From contig NZ_CP031396.1 in the NCBI RefSeq assembly GCF_003363755.1, positions 434,001 to 498,000 of the forward strand: a stretch of DNA of 64,000 nucleotides. Direction: 5' to 3'. Numbering within the stretch: position 1 is the stretch's first letter; every line of letters begins with the position of its first letter. Below the pieces are notes generated by a model. That model did no database searches. It saw only the letters and a list, made by a program, of their open reading frames with translations, and was not told the origin of the DNA. The DNA is from Pseudomonas protegens. GTDB lineage: Bacteria; Pseudomonadota; Gammaproteobacteria; Pseudomonadales; Pseudomonadaceae. This document shows, in pieces, positions 1 through 8,699 of this stretch. The translations under genes were made by a program, and so were the position numbers.

Positions 1-35
1 CTTCCTTGGCGGGCGGCGGGGACCGTGAGACCGCC

Positions 36-148
36 TTCGCCGGCAAGCCAGCGCCTACGGTTGCCGGGCCTGCGTGTTGCCCCGTAGGAGACGGCTTGCC
101 GGCGAAGGGGCCCGTGAGATCACCTTCGCTGGCAAGCCGGCGCCTACA
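36..148. repeat. Cluster of three REP-like repeats in alternating orientation
   Basis: Three near-identical copies of a 23-24 base GC-rich unit lie at 36-58 (minus), 84-106 (plus) and 125-148 (minus). The core reads GGCTTGCCGGCGAA, preceded by GTAGG. Alternating orientation is typical of Pseudomonas REP/BIME intergenic elements, which can form hairpins and act as mRNA 3'-end stabilisers or gyrase sites. The last copy overlaps the stop codon of the adjacent prolyl isomerase gene, so it may form the 3' end of that operon's transcript. The repeat itself is seen directly; the role is inferred. Confidence 0.8.
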
Positions 149-1097
149 ACGTGTCCTCCAGGACCTGATTCAGTACGGCGCCGTCAATGCTCAGGGTCGC
201 GGTGTTGAGCATGCCTTCCAAATAGGCCTTGGCGATCTGCTCCTGGCGCTGGGCGCGCAGAGCCTGGGTCAGGCGCTCGCGCAGCTCATCCAGGCTGGCG
301 GTTCGCGCCGGCTGCTGTTCGGTGAGCTTGAGCACATGGAAACCCGCCGCGCTCTGCACCACCTCCGAAACGCCACCGACCTTGAGCCGGGCCACCGCGC
401 TGCGCACTTCCGGCACCAGTTGCTGCAAGGGTTGCAGCCCCGCGTCGCCGCCGCGCTGGGCGCTGCCCGAGTCCTGGGAATACTGCGCCGCCAAGGCGGC
501 AAACTCCCCCGGCGCGGCCTGGGCCTTGCGGCTCAGCTCCTGGGCCTGGCGCCGTACCTGCTCGACAGCCTGCGGGTCGGCGACGGCGAGGAAGATCTGG
601 CTGACCCGGTACAGCGGCGGGGTCAGCCACGCCGACTTGCCGCTGTCATAGGCCTGCTGCAGTTCGGCGGCGCTGGGGTAGTCCGCCGGCACCTGGCTGA
701 CCGACTGCAAATAGTCGCGAAACACGATCTGTTCGGTGGCGGCGCGGGTCTGCTGCTCCACCTCCGGGCGCTGGCGCCAGCCCTGGGCATCGGCCTGTTC
801 CAGCACGGCCTTTTCCGCCAAGCGCGAACGTATCCAGGCTTCCAGGGCCGGGCGGTTGCCGCGCAATTGCCCCCGGGACTCCTCGGGCAGGCTGGCGAAC
901 AGCGCCTTGAGTTCCTCGGCCGCCACCTGCTGGTTGCCCAGGCGCGCCACCGCCGGCGTACTCGCCGATTGCTGCAACACGGCCGGTGCCGACTGCTGCG
1001 CCGCCACCGGGTCGTTGCCCGGGCGCAGGGCCAGCCCCAGCGCCAGGCCAAGCAGGGTCAGTGCCCCGGCACCGACCACCAGGGTCGGCTTTTTCAC
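144..1097 (-). CDS. Periplasmic PpiC-type peptidyl-prolyl isomerase (PA0699-like)
   Basis: This gene encodes a parvulin-type prolyl isomerase of about 317 residues. An N-terminal hydrophobic segment (residues 5-25) anchors or exports it, a SurA-like helical region follows, and the parvulin domain lies in the C-terminal half, with the typical QYSQDSGSAQRGGDAG and GFHVLKL motifs. I chose the GTG at 1097 because AGAGGTGG precedes it and translation gives a signal sequence at once; an upstream in-frame extension overlaps the YbjN-like gene. The start overlaps that gene's stop by 4 bases, so they are translationally coupled. It is the last gene of the TpsB/ExbBD/TonB operon and probably helps fold the outer-membrane or secreted protein of that system. 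Confidence 0.88.
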   Translation of the reverse strand: MKKPTLVVGAGALTLLGLALGLALRPGNDPVAAQQSAPAVLQQSASTPAVARLGNQQVAAEELKALFASLPEESRGQLRGNRPALEAWIRSRLAEKAVLEQADAQGWRQRPEVEQQTRAATEQIVFRDYLQSVSQVPADYPSAAELQQAYDSGKSAWLTPPLYRVSQIFLAVADPQAVEQVRRQAQELSRKAQAAPGEFAALAAQYSQDSGSAQRGGDAGLQPLQQLVPEVRSAVARLKVGGVSEVVQSAAGFHVLKLTEQQPARTASLDELRERLTQALRAQRQEQIAKAYLEGMLNTATLSIDGAVLNQVLEDTL

Positions 1098-1585
1098 AGG
1101 CTGGCCACCTCTTCCTGGGGTTGGCTTTGTGGCGCCTGGGGCTGCTCGGCCTGGGCCTGTAACTGGGCCGCCTGCTGGCTGTATTCGCGCAGGTAGACGA
1201 TGAACTCCTGCAGCAACCGGTCCCACAACTCCAGCTGGCTGCGCAGGTGAGTCTCGCCGACCCCGGCCACCACCACGTCCATCTCCATCACCAGGAACTC
1301 GCCCTGCAGCGACAACCGGGCAAAGCGCCGCGAGGCGTTCCACAGCTCCGCCAGCCCCGCCGGCAGCTCGCCCTGCACCCGCAGGGCGCAGCTGTAGGTG
1401 AAGTCCACATAGTGCCCGGCCTCACTGCCCGGGTTGCCGAAACGCACGGCGTAGCCGATGCCCTGGCTGGCGCTGAGCAGTTGTACGATGCCGTTCTGTT
1501 CGGTCTGGTTGACCCGGTAGCCGGCACCTTGCAGCAGGTCGGTGAGGCTGTCGGTGGTGACGCTGGTAATCAAAGTCATGGTCAT
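1094..1585 (-). CDS. YbjN-like protein (PA0698-like)
   Basis: This 163-residue protein resembles the YbjN fold (a type III secretion chaperone-like alpha/beta domain), with a region near residues 30-75 rich in short strands (QGIGYAVRFGNPG...). Its tail, from about residue 138, is Gln/Ala/Glu rich. It lacks a signal peptide, so it is expected in the cytoplasm. A second ATG six bases in (1579) has slightly better spacing to GGGA; either is possible. The position between the coiled-coil protein and the prolyl isomerase matches PA0698 of P. aeruginosa, as I remember that region. The function is unknown; a chaperone-like role for the secretion/TonB system is inference. Confidence 0.7.
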   Translation of the reverse strand: MTMTLITSVTTDSLTDLLQGAGYRVNQTEQNGIVQLLSASQGIGYAVRFGNPGSEAGHYVDFTYSCALRVQGELPAGLAELWNASRRFARLSLQGEFLVMEMDVVVAGVGETHLRSQLELWDRLLQEFIVYLREYSQQAAQLQAQAEQPQAPQSQPQEEVASL

Positions 1586-1599
1586 CTCTTCCCTGGTGA

Positions 1600-2247
1600 T
1601 CAGTGGGTGCTCGCCGCCTGCGGGGCGTCGAACTGGGTCTGGTAAAGCTCGTCGCCAAAGCCCTGGGCCAGTTCCTCGAACTTGACCCGGGCGCTGCCGG
1701 CGAAGGGCTGACGGATTTTCACCAGCTCAGCCACATCGATCTTTTCGTAGGCCGCCAGGATCTGTTTGGCGACGCCGTACATCTGTTGATTCTTGACCGC
1801 GCATTGCTGCACTTGTGTGTCACGTTCGCTCAATTGCGCCTGCAATTTCGCCCGCTCGGCTTCCTTGCCCCGGGCCAGCACCAGCAAGTCCTCGTAGGCT
1901 TTCTTGAACTTGCCCAACTGCTCGCTGCTGGCCGCCGCCTGGGCTTGGGCCTGGCTTTGCAGGTTCTGCTGCTGGCCGGCCAGTTGCTCGGCCACGCCGC
2001 GGGTCTTGGCCAGCTCGGCGCTCAGTTGCTTGACCTCGGCCTGGGCTTGCTTGGCCGCGTTCTCAGCGGCGATCCGCGCCGCCGCGGCCTGGGCCTGCTC
2101 GCTTTGCAGGGCCTGCAACTGCTGGGTGGTGCTGCGCAACTGGGTGCGCAGACGCTCCTCCATGCCTTCGGCGCTAGCGCTGGCGCTGGCCAGCACGCCC
2201 CAGGCCACTAACAGGCTGACCGCCCCTGCCCTCGCTCGGCTGTTCAT
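1600..2247 (-). CDS. Periplasmic coiled-coil protein (PA0697-like)
   Basis: This 215-residue protein has a clear signal peptide ending around ASASAEG (residue 27). A long Gln/Ala/Glu coiled coil follows (about residues 30-135, many QAQAQ and AEQ heptads), then a small C-terminal helical part containing CAVKNQQMYGVAKQILAAYEKID. No enzymatic motif is visible. Such proteins can act as periplasmic spacers or adaptors. It lies 17 bases downstream of the porin gene and upstream of the YbjN-like gene, in the same operon. A role in linking porin and TonB functions is possible but unproven. Confidence 0.75.
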   Translation of the reverse strand: MNSRARAGAVSLLVAWGVLASASASAEGMEERLRTQLRSTTQQLQALQSEQAQAAAARIAAENAAKQAQAEVKQLSAELAKTRGVAEQLAGQQQNLQSQAQAQAAASSEQLGKFKKAYEDLLVLARGKEAERAKLQAQLSERDTQVQQCAVKNQQMYGVAKQILAAYEKIDVAELVKIRQPFAGSARVKFEELAQGFGDELYQTQFDAPQAASTH

Positions 2248-2264
2248 AACCTTCCTCCTGATGC

Positions 2265-3956
2265 TTAGAAGCGCGTATTGAGTTCAAGCTGCATGACGTC
2301 GACTTCATAGCGCGGCCCGTAGACTTCCGAGGCGCTCATGTAGCGGGCCGTGGCGTAGATGTTCTTGTCGATGCCGTAATTGCCGCCGACGAAATAGCCC
2401 TTGGCGTTGGTGCCGCCCAGATGGAACGAGGAATCGTTGAAGCCGTCGGGCAAGGCGTCGGGCTGGATGTACTTGTAGCCAGCCAGCAGGTTCCAATCGC
2501 CGGACTTCTTCATCTCCAGGGCGTTGCCCAGGGTGAACTGCACCAGCAGCGCATTGCCGCCACTTTCGAACTGGCCGTTGCGGTTGATGTTGTTGACGAT
2601 CTCGCCCTCGCTGCGCTTGAGCATCTCGCCCTTGTCGTAGGCCAGGTTGCGGATGAAGTTGGTCTGGCTGCGCAGGCGCAGGTCGTCCGGCAATTCGGTG
2701 TCCCAGGCCAGGTTCAGGTCGAGCACGTCGAACTTGGAGGCCAGGCCGACGAACTGCGGCTGCGGGGTCAGGCCCGGGGTGGCCGGGTTGGGGGTGATGT
2801 CGCGCAGCAGGAACACGCTGTTGCCCTTCTGCATGAAGGCCACCCGCGAGCCGTCATTGTCGCAGCCCGGGGCCCCGGCCCAAGGCGCGCATGGGCTGGA
2901 GCGCTGGCCTTCGATGTCGTCGAAGCGGTAGTAGGCCAAGGCGCCCTTGAGGCTGTTGCTGCGGTTGATCTTCCAATTGGCGCCAATCTGCCCGCCGAAC
3001 AGCCACTTGGTGTCGCTCTCGTTCTTGTCGAAGCCGTTGCTGGTGGCGGTGTCGTTGGTGTACTCCACCGGGAAGGCGCCGAGGGTGCCGAACAGGCCCC
3101 AGTCGCTGTCCAGCTTGTGGTTGAAGATCGCCGCCACGCCGTCGAAGTTCAGGTCGTTGGAATACAGCATGTCGGTGGAATAGAACGGGTTGGCGATCCG
3201 TCCGCCGGTCAGGGTCAGGTCCTGGGTGGCCTTCCAGGTCAGGTAGCCCTGGTCGAGCCAGATGTCCTTCTTGCCGAAGCCGCCGCCCAGGGTCTGGGTG
3301 GTGGACACCGGGTTGTTATCCGAGCCGGTGCCGATGCGGATGCCGGCGGTCCATTCCGGCGAGATCACCGCCTTCATGCCCAGGCGCGCCCGCAGGCGGA
3401 ACAGGTTGTCGCGGTCCTCGCGGCTGTTGAGCAGCGGCGGCAGCTTGCTGTTGGTGTCCTTGTTGACGTCGTAGGGGCCGTTGTCGTTGAGCTTGGCGTA
3501 GTCGACGAGCTCGTTGCTGTTGTTGTCGGCAAAGAACCGCGACTCCTGGCGCAGGCGGATGTCACCGTCAAAGCTGATGCGCGAGACCCAGTCCGGGAAG
3601 GTGTTGGGCTGGGCCCAGTTTTCCTGCTTGGCGGTGGCCATGACCTCGGCCTTGACCTGATCGCGGATCTGCTCGCGGACGATGGCCGGCACATATTGCA
3701 CCCGCACATCACCGGGCGCCGCAGCGGGGCCGGTAGCGGCCACAGCGGTGGCGGCGCGGGCCTGCTGGGCCTCTTTCTCGGCCTGGGCAATCAGCCCGTC
3801 GGCCTGCTCCTGCTTCAATACCCCCTGCTGCACCAACAGACGGATCAGGTTGATCGTGGCGTTCTCCGAAGGCGCGGCGGCAGCCGCGGCCTGTCCGGCC
3901 AGGGTCAGGGCGACCATGCCGAGCGCCAGGGTCAATCGATTCACGGTGGAAATCAT
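2265..3956 (-). CDS. Outer-membrane porin-like protein (PA0696-like)
   Basis: About 563 residues with a signal peptide (first ~26 residues, ending in AAAAAA). A short coiled coil (LIRLLVQQGVLKQEQADGLI) resembles the oligomerising N-terminus of 'putative porin' family proteins. From about residue 110 the alternating aromatic/charged pattern (WVSRISFDGDIRLRQE) predicts a beta-barrel that runs to the end. The terminal residues LELNTRF end in Phe, the usual signal for BAM assembly. I prefer ATG 3956 (AGGAG about 10 bases upstream); GTG 3962 is an alternative. The gene sits between tonB-like and coiled-coil genes, so it may pass a substrate related to the TPS/TonB system. The substrate is unknown. 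Confidence 0.85.
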   Translation of the reverse strand: MISTVNRLTLALGMVALTLAGQAAAAAAPSENATINLIRLLVQQGVLKQEQADGLIAQAEKEAQQARAATAVAATGPAAAPGDVRVQYVPAIVREQIRDQVKAEVMATAKQENWAQPNTFPDWVSRISFDGDIRLRQESRFFADNNSNELVDYAKLNDNGPYDVNKDTNSKLPPLLNSREDRDNLFRLRARLGMKAVISPEWTAGIRIGTGSDNNPVSTTQTLGGGFGKKDIWLDQGYLTWKATQDLTLTGGRIANPFYSTDMLYSNDLNFDGVAAIFNHKLDSDWGLFGTLGAFPVEYTNDTATSNGFDKNESDTKWLFGGQIGANWKINRSNSLKGALAYYRFDDIEGQRSSPCAPWAGAPGCDNDGSRVAFMQKGNSVFLLRDITPNPATPGLTPQPQFVGLASKFDVLDLNLAWDTELPDDLRLRSQTNFIRNLAYDKGEMLKRSEGEIVNNINRNGQFESGGNALLVQFTLGNALEMKKSGDWNLLAGYKYIQPDALPDGFNDSSFHLGGTNAKGYFVGGNYGIDKNIYATARYMSASEVYGPRYEVDVMQLELNTRF

Positions 3957-3996
3957 CTGCACACAACTCCTGTAGAAACTGCAAATAGGGGTTCGC

Positions 3997-4713
3997 TCAT
4001 TCCGGACGCCGGCCCTTGAGGGACAGGCGCACCGGCAAGGTCAGGGAGGCCGGCATGCGCTCTTTCAGGCGCGGCGTGGCCCGCAGCGCCGCCAGCACCT
4101 GCTGGTCGGTCTCGGGATTGCCGCTGGAGCCGGCCAGTTCGGCGCGGGTCACTTGGCCGTCGGCGCCCAGCCACAGGTCCACCTGCAGCGCATAGGCCTT
4201 CTTGCGCAGCTCCGGGTCCTCGCGCAGCGCGCGCTGGAAGGTCGCCGCCAGGTACTGCTTGTAGGTGCCGGTGCCCAGCCCGCCACCACCGGCGCCGGCC
4301 ATGCCGCCGCCCTTGCCGGCGCCGACGTTGAAGCCGTCGTTGCCGGCCTGGGCATCGCCGTCGATCTGCATCGGGTTGGCCAGATCGTCCGCCGGCGATG
4401 GCGGTGCTTCTTCCTCGGGCTTGACCTCCTCGGGGGTTGGCGTAGGTTCGGGTTCCGGGATCTTTTCCTCCACCGGCTCCGGCTCCTTGGGTTTCTCCGG
4501 AGGCGGCGGTGGGGGTGGTGGCGGAGGCGGCAGCGGGATGATGGTCGGCACCTTCGGTGCTTCCCGACGCACCCCGGCCATGTCATTGGCCCACTGCCAC
4601 AAAAACCAGGCGGCCACGGCCCCCAGCAGCAATCCGGCGCCCCACTTCAGCAGGCGCACGGCTCGCGGTTTGTTCTGCACCGGAGGCAGTTCGATGGGTT
4701 GTTGTGCGGTCAT
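3997..4713 (-). CDS. TonB-family energy transducer (PA0695-like)
   Basis: This 238-residue protein has the TonB layout: a short cytoplasmic N-terminus, one membrane helix (about residues 23-44, LLKWGAGLLLGAVAAWFLW), a long Pro run followed by Glu/Pro/Lys repeats that span the periplasm, a glycine-rich linker (MAGAGGGGLGTG) and a C-terminal TonB-like domain (YLAATFQRAL... VTRAELAGSSG). It would couple the ExbBD proton channel to an outer-membrane protein, most simply one encoded in the same operon. Its gene starts 3 bases after exbD ends, which supports joint translation. The C-terminal domain is short and divergent from classical TonB. Confidence 0.88.
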   Translation of the reverse strand: MTAQQPIELPPVQNKPRAVRLLKWGAGLLLGAVAAWFLWQWANDMAGVRREAPKVPTIIPLPPPPPPPPPPPEKPKEPEPVEEKIPEPEPTPTPEEVKPEEEAPPSPADDLANPMQIDGDAQAGNDGFNVGAGKGGGMAGAGGGGLGTGTYKQYLAATFQRALREDPELRKKAYALQVDLWLGADGQVTRAELAGSSGNPETDQQVLAALRATPRLKERMPASLTLPVRLSLKGRRPE

Positions 4714-4716
4714 GGC

Positions 4717-5142
4717 TCAGCCCTGGCTCGGTTTGCCGGTGACCAGGCCGACCTGGGACAACTCCAGGCGGCGCAGCAGGTCGAGGACTTCGATGACCTT
4801 CTGGTACTGCACCGTGGCATCGCCACGGACGATGATCGGGAAGTCCGGGTTCTGCGCCTTCTCGATGCGCAGGCGCTCTTCCAGCTCGCCCAGGGTCACC
4901 GGGTAGGCATCAAGGAACACCTGGCCGCCGTCGTTCACCGAAATGGCCTTGGTCTTGGCCTCGGACAGCGACACCGAGGCGCTAGCCTTGGGCAGGTGGA
5001 TCTGGATGCCCGAAACCTGGGCGGTGGCGGTGAGGATGAACATCACCAGCACCACCATCAGCACGTCCACCAGGGGCGTGATGTTGATGCTGTCGACGGC
5101 GGCATCGTCTTCGTCGTCATGGGAAGCGTTCACGGAAGCCAT
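4717..5142 (-). CDS. exbD2: ExbD/TolR-family proton channel subunit
   Basis: This 141-residue protein has the ExbD architecture: a short cytoplasmic tail, one membrane helix (INITPLVDVLMVVLVMFIL, about residues 20-40) carrying the conserved Asp of the proton pathway, and a periplasmic domain ending in VIEVLDLLRRLELSQVGLVTG. The NITPLVD motif is diagnostic of the ExbD/TolR family. It lies directly after exbB (11-base gap) and before the tonB-like gene, forming a dedicated ExbB-ExbD-TonB complex. The symbol follows the P. aeruginosa name of the equivalent gene and is by position. Confidence 0.93.
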   Translation of the reverse strand: MASVNASHDDEDDAAVDSINITPLVDVLMVVLVMFILTATAQVSGIQIHLPKASASVSLSEAKTKAISVNDGGQVFLDAYPVTLGELEERLRIEKAQNPDFPIIVRGDATVQYQKVIEVLDLLRRLELSQVGLVTGKPSQG

Positions 5143-5153
5143 GGCAGTTCTCC

Positions 5154-6971
5154 TCAGGCCGGAACCGACGCGTTGCTGTGACTGACCCGCCAGTGGGCGT
5201 TCTCGCTGTGCTGGCTCTCGCCATGCAGCTCCGCCAGCCGGGTGATGAACTCGTCGACGAACACCCGCATGTCGGCGCCGACTTCCTTGTTGCGGGTGAT
5301 CAGGCGGTTGTAGCCAAACAGCGCCGGGATCGCGACGAACAGGCCCATGGCGGTGGCCAGCAAGGCCGCGGCCATGCCCGGGGCGATGGCGTTGATGTTG
5401 ACGTCACCGGCCATGGCGGTGCCGAGGAACACCACCATGATCCCCAGCACCGTGCCCAACAGGCCGATGTAGGGGCCGCCGGCAATGGCGTTGGACAGGG
5501 TCGAGAGCTTGGAACTCAGCTGCTGGTTTTCCCGGGTGCGCACCCCGTCCATGGAGCAGCGGATGGCCTCGATGGTGGCCGCCGACACCGAGGAGGTATC
5601 GGCGCCCTGCTCGCGGCGGGTGCGGATCTCTTTCACCGCCACCAGGTACAGGCGCCACAGCGAGGAATGCTCCAGGCGGCTGGCCAGGACCTGATCGTCG
5701 GCGAACATCTCCAGGCGCGTACCGACCTTGGCGAACTGCTCGCGGAACAGCGCATTGGCGGCGCTGACCCGGCCGACCATGCGGTTCTTGCGCAGCATGA
5801 TCACCCAGGACTGGATCATCATCCCCACCAGCACCAGGATGATCACCCAGGCATCCACCGGCACCGCCTTGAGCAGGAAGCCCAGGCTGCCGAATCCGAA
5901 ACCCGACTGTTCTTCATCGACGCCATAGGCCACCAACTTCGACTCCGCGCCCTGGGCGCTGGCATCGGCCAGGATCAACGCCGCCGGACGCGCCACCTTG
6001 GACAGGCGCAGCTCGTCCAGGGCCCCGGTGAACGGCAGGAAATGGCTGGCCTCGGCGCCAGCGGCGGGCGGCAGGTCGGCACCGATGGCCAACGGCGAAT
6101 TGAAGGTGGGAATGGCCTGGGCCAGGCTCGCGGTTTCGCGGCCGTTGACGTACAGCGCCAGGCGGCTGCCCTCGCCGCTCAGGGCCAGGTGCTGCCACTG
6201 CCCCGGGTTCAGCGGCTGGGTGGAGGCGGCGCGCTGGCCGTCCACTTCGACGAAGGGCAGGCCCTGGTTGATGCCGACCAGCAGGCTGCCGGCGCCTTCG
6301 CGGCGGGCCAGCAGCAGTTGCTCGCCGCTGGCCTGATCCAGGCGCACCCAGGCGCTGAAGGTGAAGGCGCCGCCGGCGTTGTGCTGCAGCGACGGGCTGG
6401 CCGGCAGCAACAGCGGCTGGCCGCTGAACTGCAAGGCGCGGCCGATGACCCCGTCAATCGCCGCGCCGGTGGCGTTCTGCGCGGTGTTGCCGTAGGCGGT
6501 GGTGTCTTTGGCCGGAGTGCCGTTGCTGCCGTCGAAGTGGTAGATGGCGGTGTAGCTGGGGTCGAAGGTCAACTGGCCGTTGGCGGTGCTCGGCGCCTTC
6601 TGGTTGCCGTAGTACATCCAGATGTCCTGGCGCTGGCCGCCTTCGACCTTGGGCACATCGACCCAGATCAGCGCCATGCCCATCAGCGGGTCGAAGCTTT
6701 CGATCTGGTGGTTGAGCACGGTCTTGTCATCGGCGGCGACAAAGCGCAGGTCGGCGCCGTCTTCCTTGACCCCGTCGAAGGTGAAATTGCCGGTGTGCAG
6801 GCGCACCAGCAGCGCGGTGCGGCCCAGGGCCTCGTTGATGGCCGCGCCCTGGGGCGTGGTGTCCACGCTGATCTGTTTGCGGTAATGCCAGTCGTCCTGC
6901 CACCAGGCATGGGCCGTGGCCGGGAGCACGAAGCCCAGGCAGATCAACAGGCTCAGGAATAAGCGTTGCAT
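5154..6971 (-). CDS. exbB2: ExbB-type proton channel with periplasmic LamG-like ectodomain
   Basis: About 605 residues in two parts. The N-terminal ~370 residues are exported (signal peptide ending ATAHA) and contain a DUF2341-like segment (WWQDDWHYRKQI) and a concanavalin/LamG-like beta-sandwich (FTFSAWVRLDQ, WQHLALSGEGSRLALYVNG). The C-terminal part has the MotA/TolQ/ExbB channel with three membrane helices and the GLLGTVLGIMVVFLG and GMAAALLATAMGLFVAIPA signatures. I chose the ATG at 6971 (GGAG nine bases upstream), which yields a signal peptide. A normal ExbB has about 240 residues, so the ectodomain is an addition; it may bind glycans or the secreted partner. Confidence 0.9.
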   Translation of the reverse strand: MQRLFLSLLICLGFVLPATAHAWWQDDWHYRKQISVDTTPQGAAINEALGRTALLVRLHTGNFTFDGVKEDGADLRFVAADDKTVLNHQIESFDPLMGMALIWVDVPKVEGGQRQDIWMYYGNQKAPSTANGQLTFDPSYTAIYHFDGSNGTPAKDTTAYGNTAQNATGAAIDGVIGRALQFSGQPLLLPASPSLQHNAGGAFTFSAWVRLDQASGEQLLLARREGAGSLLVGINQGLPFVEVDGQRAASTQPLNPGQWQHLALSGEGSRLALYVNGRETASLAQAIPTFNSPLAIGADLPPAAGAEASHFLPFTGALDELRLSKVARPAALILADASAQGAESKLVAYGVDEEQSGFGFGSLGFLLKAVPVDAWVIILVLVGMMIQSWVIMLRKNRMVGRVSAANALFREQFAKVGTRLEMFADDQVLASRLEHSSLWRLYLVAVKEIRTRREQGADTSSVSAATIEAIRCSMDGVRTRENQQLSSKLSTLSNAIAGGPYIGLLGTVLGIMVVFLGTAMAGDVNINAIAPGMAAALLATAMGLFVAIPALFGYNRLITRNKEVGADMRVFVDEFITRLAELHGESQHSENAHWRVSHSNASVPA

Positions 6972-6990
6972 GGGAAGGGTCTCCGTAAAG

Positions 6991-8625
6991 TCAGAACGTC
7001 GCTTGCACACTGAAGTGCAGGCGCGGGTCGTATTTCTGGGTGTTGGGGCCGTCTTTGAGCGGGTAGCCCCAGTCGAGGCTGCCGGACAGCCACTTGCTCA
7101 AACTGGCGCGGGTGCCGAGGCCAACGCTGGCCAGGCTGTATTGGTCCTCCTGCTCGGGCAGCGGCTCGTGCAGGGACAGGTGCGCGCCTTCGGCAAAGGC
7201 ATAGAAACGCCACTCCTGCACGTAGCTGCCGAGGAACTTGGCCAGGGACGGCGTGCGCAGCTCCTGGGAGAACAGGTAGCCCTCATCCCCGGTGCGCTCG
7301 GCGGCCAGATAGCCGCGCACCGAAGTGGCGCCGCCGGCGGAATACTGCTCGTTGGACACCAGGGGCCCCGAGGCCAGCTGGAAGGCGGTCTTGGACGCCG
7401 ACTGCCAGTCGTTGGCGAAGGTGTAGGTGAAATTCAGGTCGCCCTTGAGCACCGAGAAACTGGCACTGGCCTCATCGCGCTTGTAGTGGAACTCCTCGGC
7501 GTCGCTGCCGTAGCCGAAGAAGCGCCGGGTGCCGACGATCAGGTTCAGGCCCAGGCCCAGCTGGGATTTTTCGCTGTAGCGGTAGCCGTTGTAGCCAAAG
7601 GTCACGGGGGCGTACTTGAGCGGAATCTGGTCGCTGCTGCGGCCAAAGCGCATCTCTTCCTCGAAGTCCTTGAAGTCCACCCCCACCGACAGCGAGTTGG
7701 CCCAGTTGCCGGCCGCGGGCAAGCTGTAGATCGCCGACACCCCGTAGGAATGGCCCTTGCCCAGCACGTTGCTGCCACCGATGGTGGCGATGTTGCTGTC
7801 GGACTGGTAACCGGAGAACTGCAGGGCCCAGCGCTCGCTCAAAGGCGCGCTGTAGGAACCGGACCAGACCTTGGCGTTGTCGGTGTCCTGGGGCGCGGTG
7901 AAATAGGTCAGGGAAATGCTGTGGCCCAGTTGCCAGAGGTTGTCGTAGCCGACGTTGACCACGCTGCGCAGCTTCTCGGTGTCGGCGCTGTAGTCGTTGT
8001 TCAGGCCGACGCTGGCGTGCCAGGGGTTCTGGTCCTCCACTTGCAGGTCCACGTCCATGGTCCCCGGGCGCTGGCCTTCGCGCACCAGCGGCATGACCTG
8101 GCGCCCGGCGCCACGATTGAGCCCGGCCAGCTGGCTTTGCACCGTGGCAAAATCCGGCACCTGACCTTCTTGCAACGCCGGCACCTGATCGCGGATCTCC
8201 ACCGGCGAGTAATGCTTGGCCCCCACCACCCGCACCCGGCCGACCTTGGTTTCACTGACCTGCAGATAAACGATGCCGTCCTCGACCTTCTGCTCCGGCA
8301 GCTCGACGAACACCGACTGGTAGCCGCGCTCCTGATAGACCTTCTGCAGCGCATCCCGGGCGCCTTCGATATCGGCCAGGGCCTTCTGCGGCCCGAGGAA
8401 CGGGTACACCGCCTCCTCGATGGCCCGGGCATCGAGCACGGTATTGCCGCGCACGAAGTATTCATTGACGTCCACCAACCGCGCCGCAGCCGTGGTTTCG
8501 ACCGGCACCGCCTCGCCCTCCTCGGCCTGCACCGCCGGCGCCAGTGCCGCCAGCGTCAACCAGCCGCACAACGGCCACCAGCGCCCGCCACTGCCGGGTC
8601 GCCCTGATTTGCCCAGATGCTCCAC
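6991..8625 (-). CDS. pdtB: TpsB/FhaC-type two-partner secretion translocator (PdtB-like)
   Basis: About 544 residues with a signal peptide (WWPLCGWLTLAALAPAVQA), POTRA domains in the first ~190 residues (YFVRGNTVLDARAIEEAVYPFLG; VYLQVSETKVGRVRVVG) and a 16-strand barrel ending in HFSVQATF. The conserved VRGY motif (TSVRGYLAAE) of the inserted L6 loop is present. It would export a large TpsA exoprotein across the outer membrane. I chose GTG 8625 because AGGGGG precedes it and the signal peptide follows; ATG 8667 is possible. It precedes exbB, as in the P. aeruginosa pdt region, but no TpsA gene is adjacent here. The symbol is by homology of context. Confidence 0.87.
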   Translation of the reverse strand: MEHLGKSGRPGSGGRWWPLCGWLTLAALAPAVQAEEGEAVPVETTAAARLVDVNEYFVRGNTVLDARAIEEAVYPFLGPQKALADIEGARDALQKVYQERGYQSVFVELPEQKVEDGIVYLQVSETKVGRVRVVGAKHYSPVEIRDQVPALQEGQVPDFATVQSQLAGLNRGAGRQVMPLVREGQRPGTMDVDLQVEDQNPWHASVGLNNDYSADTEKLRSVVNVGYDNLWQLGHSISLTYFTAPQDTDNAKVWSGSYSAPLSERWALQFSGYQSDSNIATIGGSNVLGKGHSYGVSAIYSLPAAGNWANSLSVGVDFKDFEEEMRFGRSSDQIPLKYAPVTFGYNGYRYSEKSQLGLGLNLIVGTRRFFGYGSDAEEFHYKRDEASASFSVLKGDLNFTYTFANDWQSASKTAFQLASGPLVSNEQYSAGGATSVRGYLAAERTGDEGYLFSQELRTPSLAKFLGSYVQEWRFYAFAEGAHLSLHEPLPEQEDQYSLASVGLGTRASLSKWLSGSLDWGYPLKDGPNTQKYDPRLHFSVQATF

Positions 8626-8699
8626 ACCGCCCCCTAAAAAACTGAAAATTGGCGCGCGCACGCGCATTGCCGTCGCCGTCTGCACAGCGTTTGGCCGCT

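Noticed and set aside
2421..4019. Long plus-strand open frame of over 500 codons opposite the porin gene
   Set aside because: It is the antisense image of a high-GC gene: Val/Gly/Ala/Gln-rich, no ribosome binding site, no family resemblance, while the minus strand gives a clean signal peptide and barrel.
5178..6962. Plus-strand frame of about 590 codons opposite exbB
   Set aside because: Antisense image; composition is biased and the minus strand encodes a recognisable ExbB.
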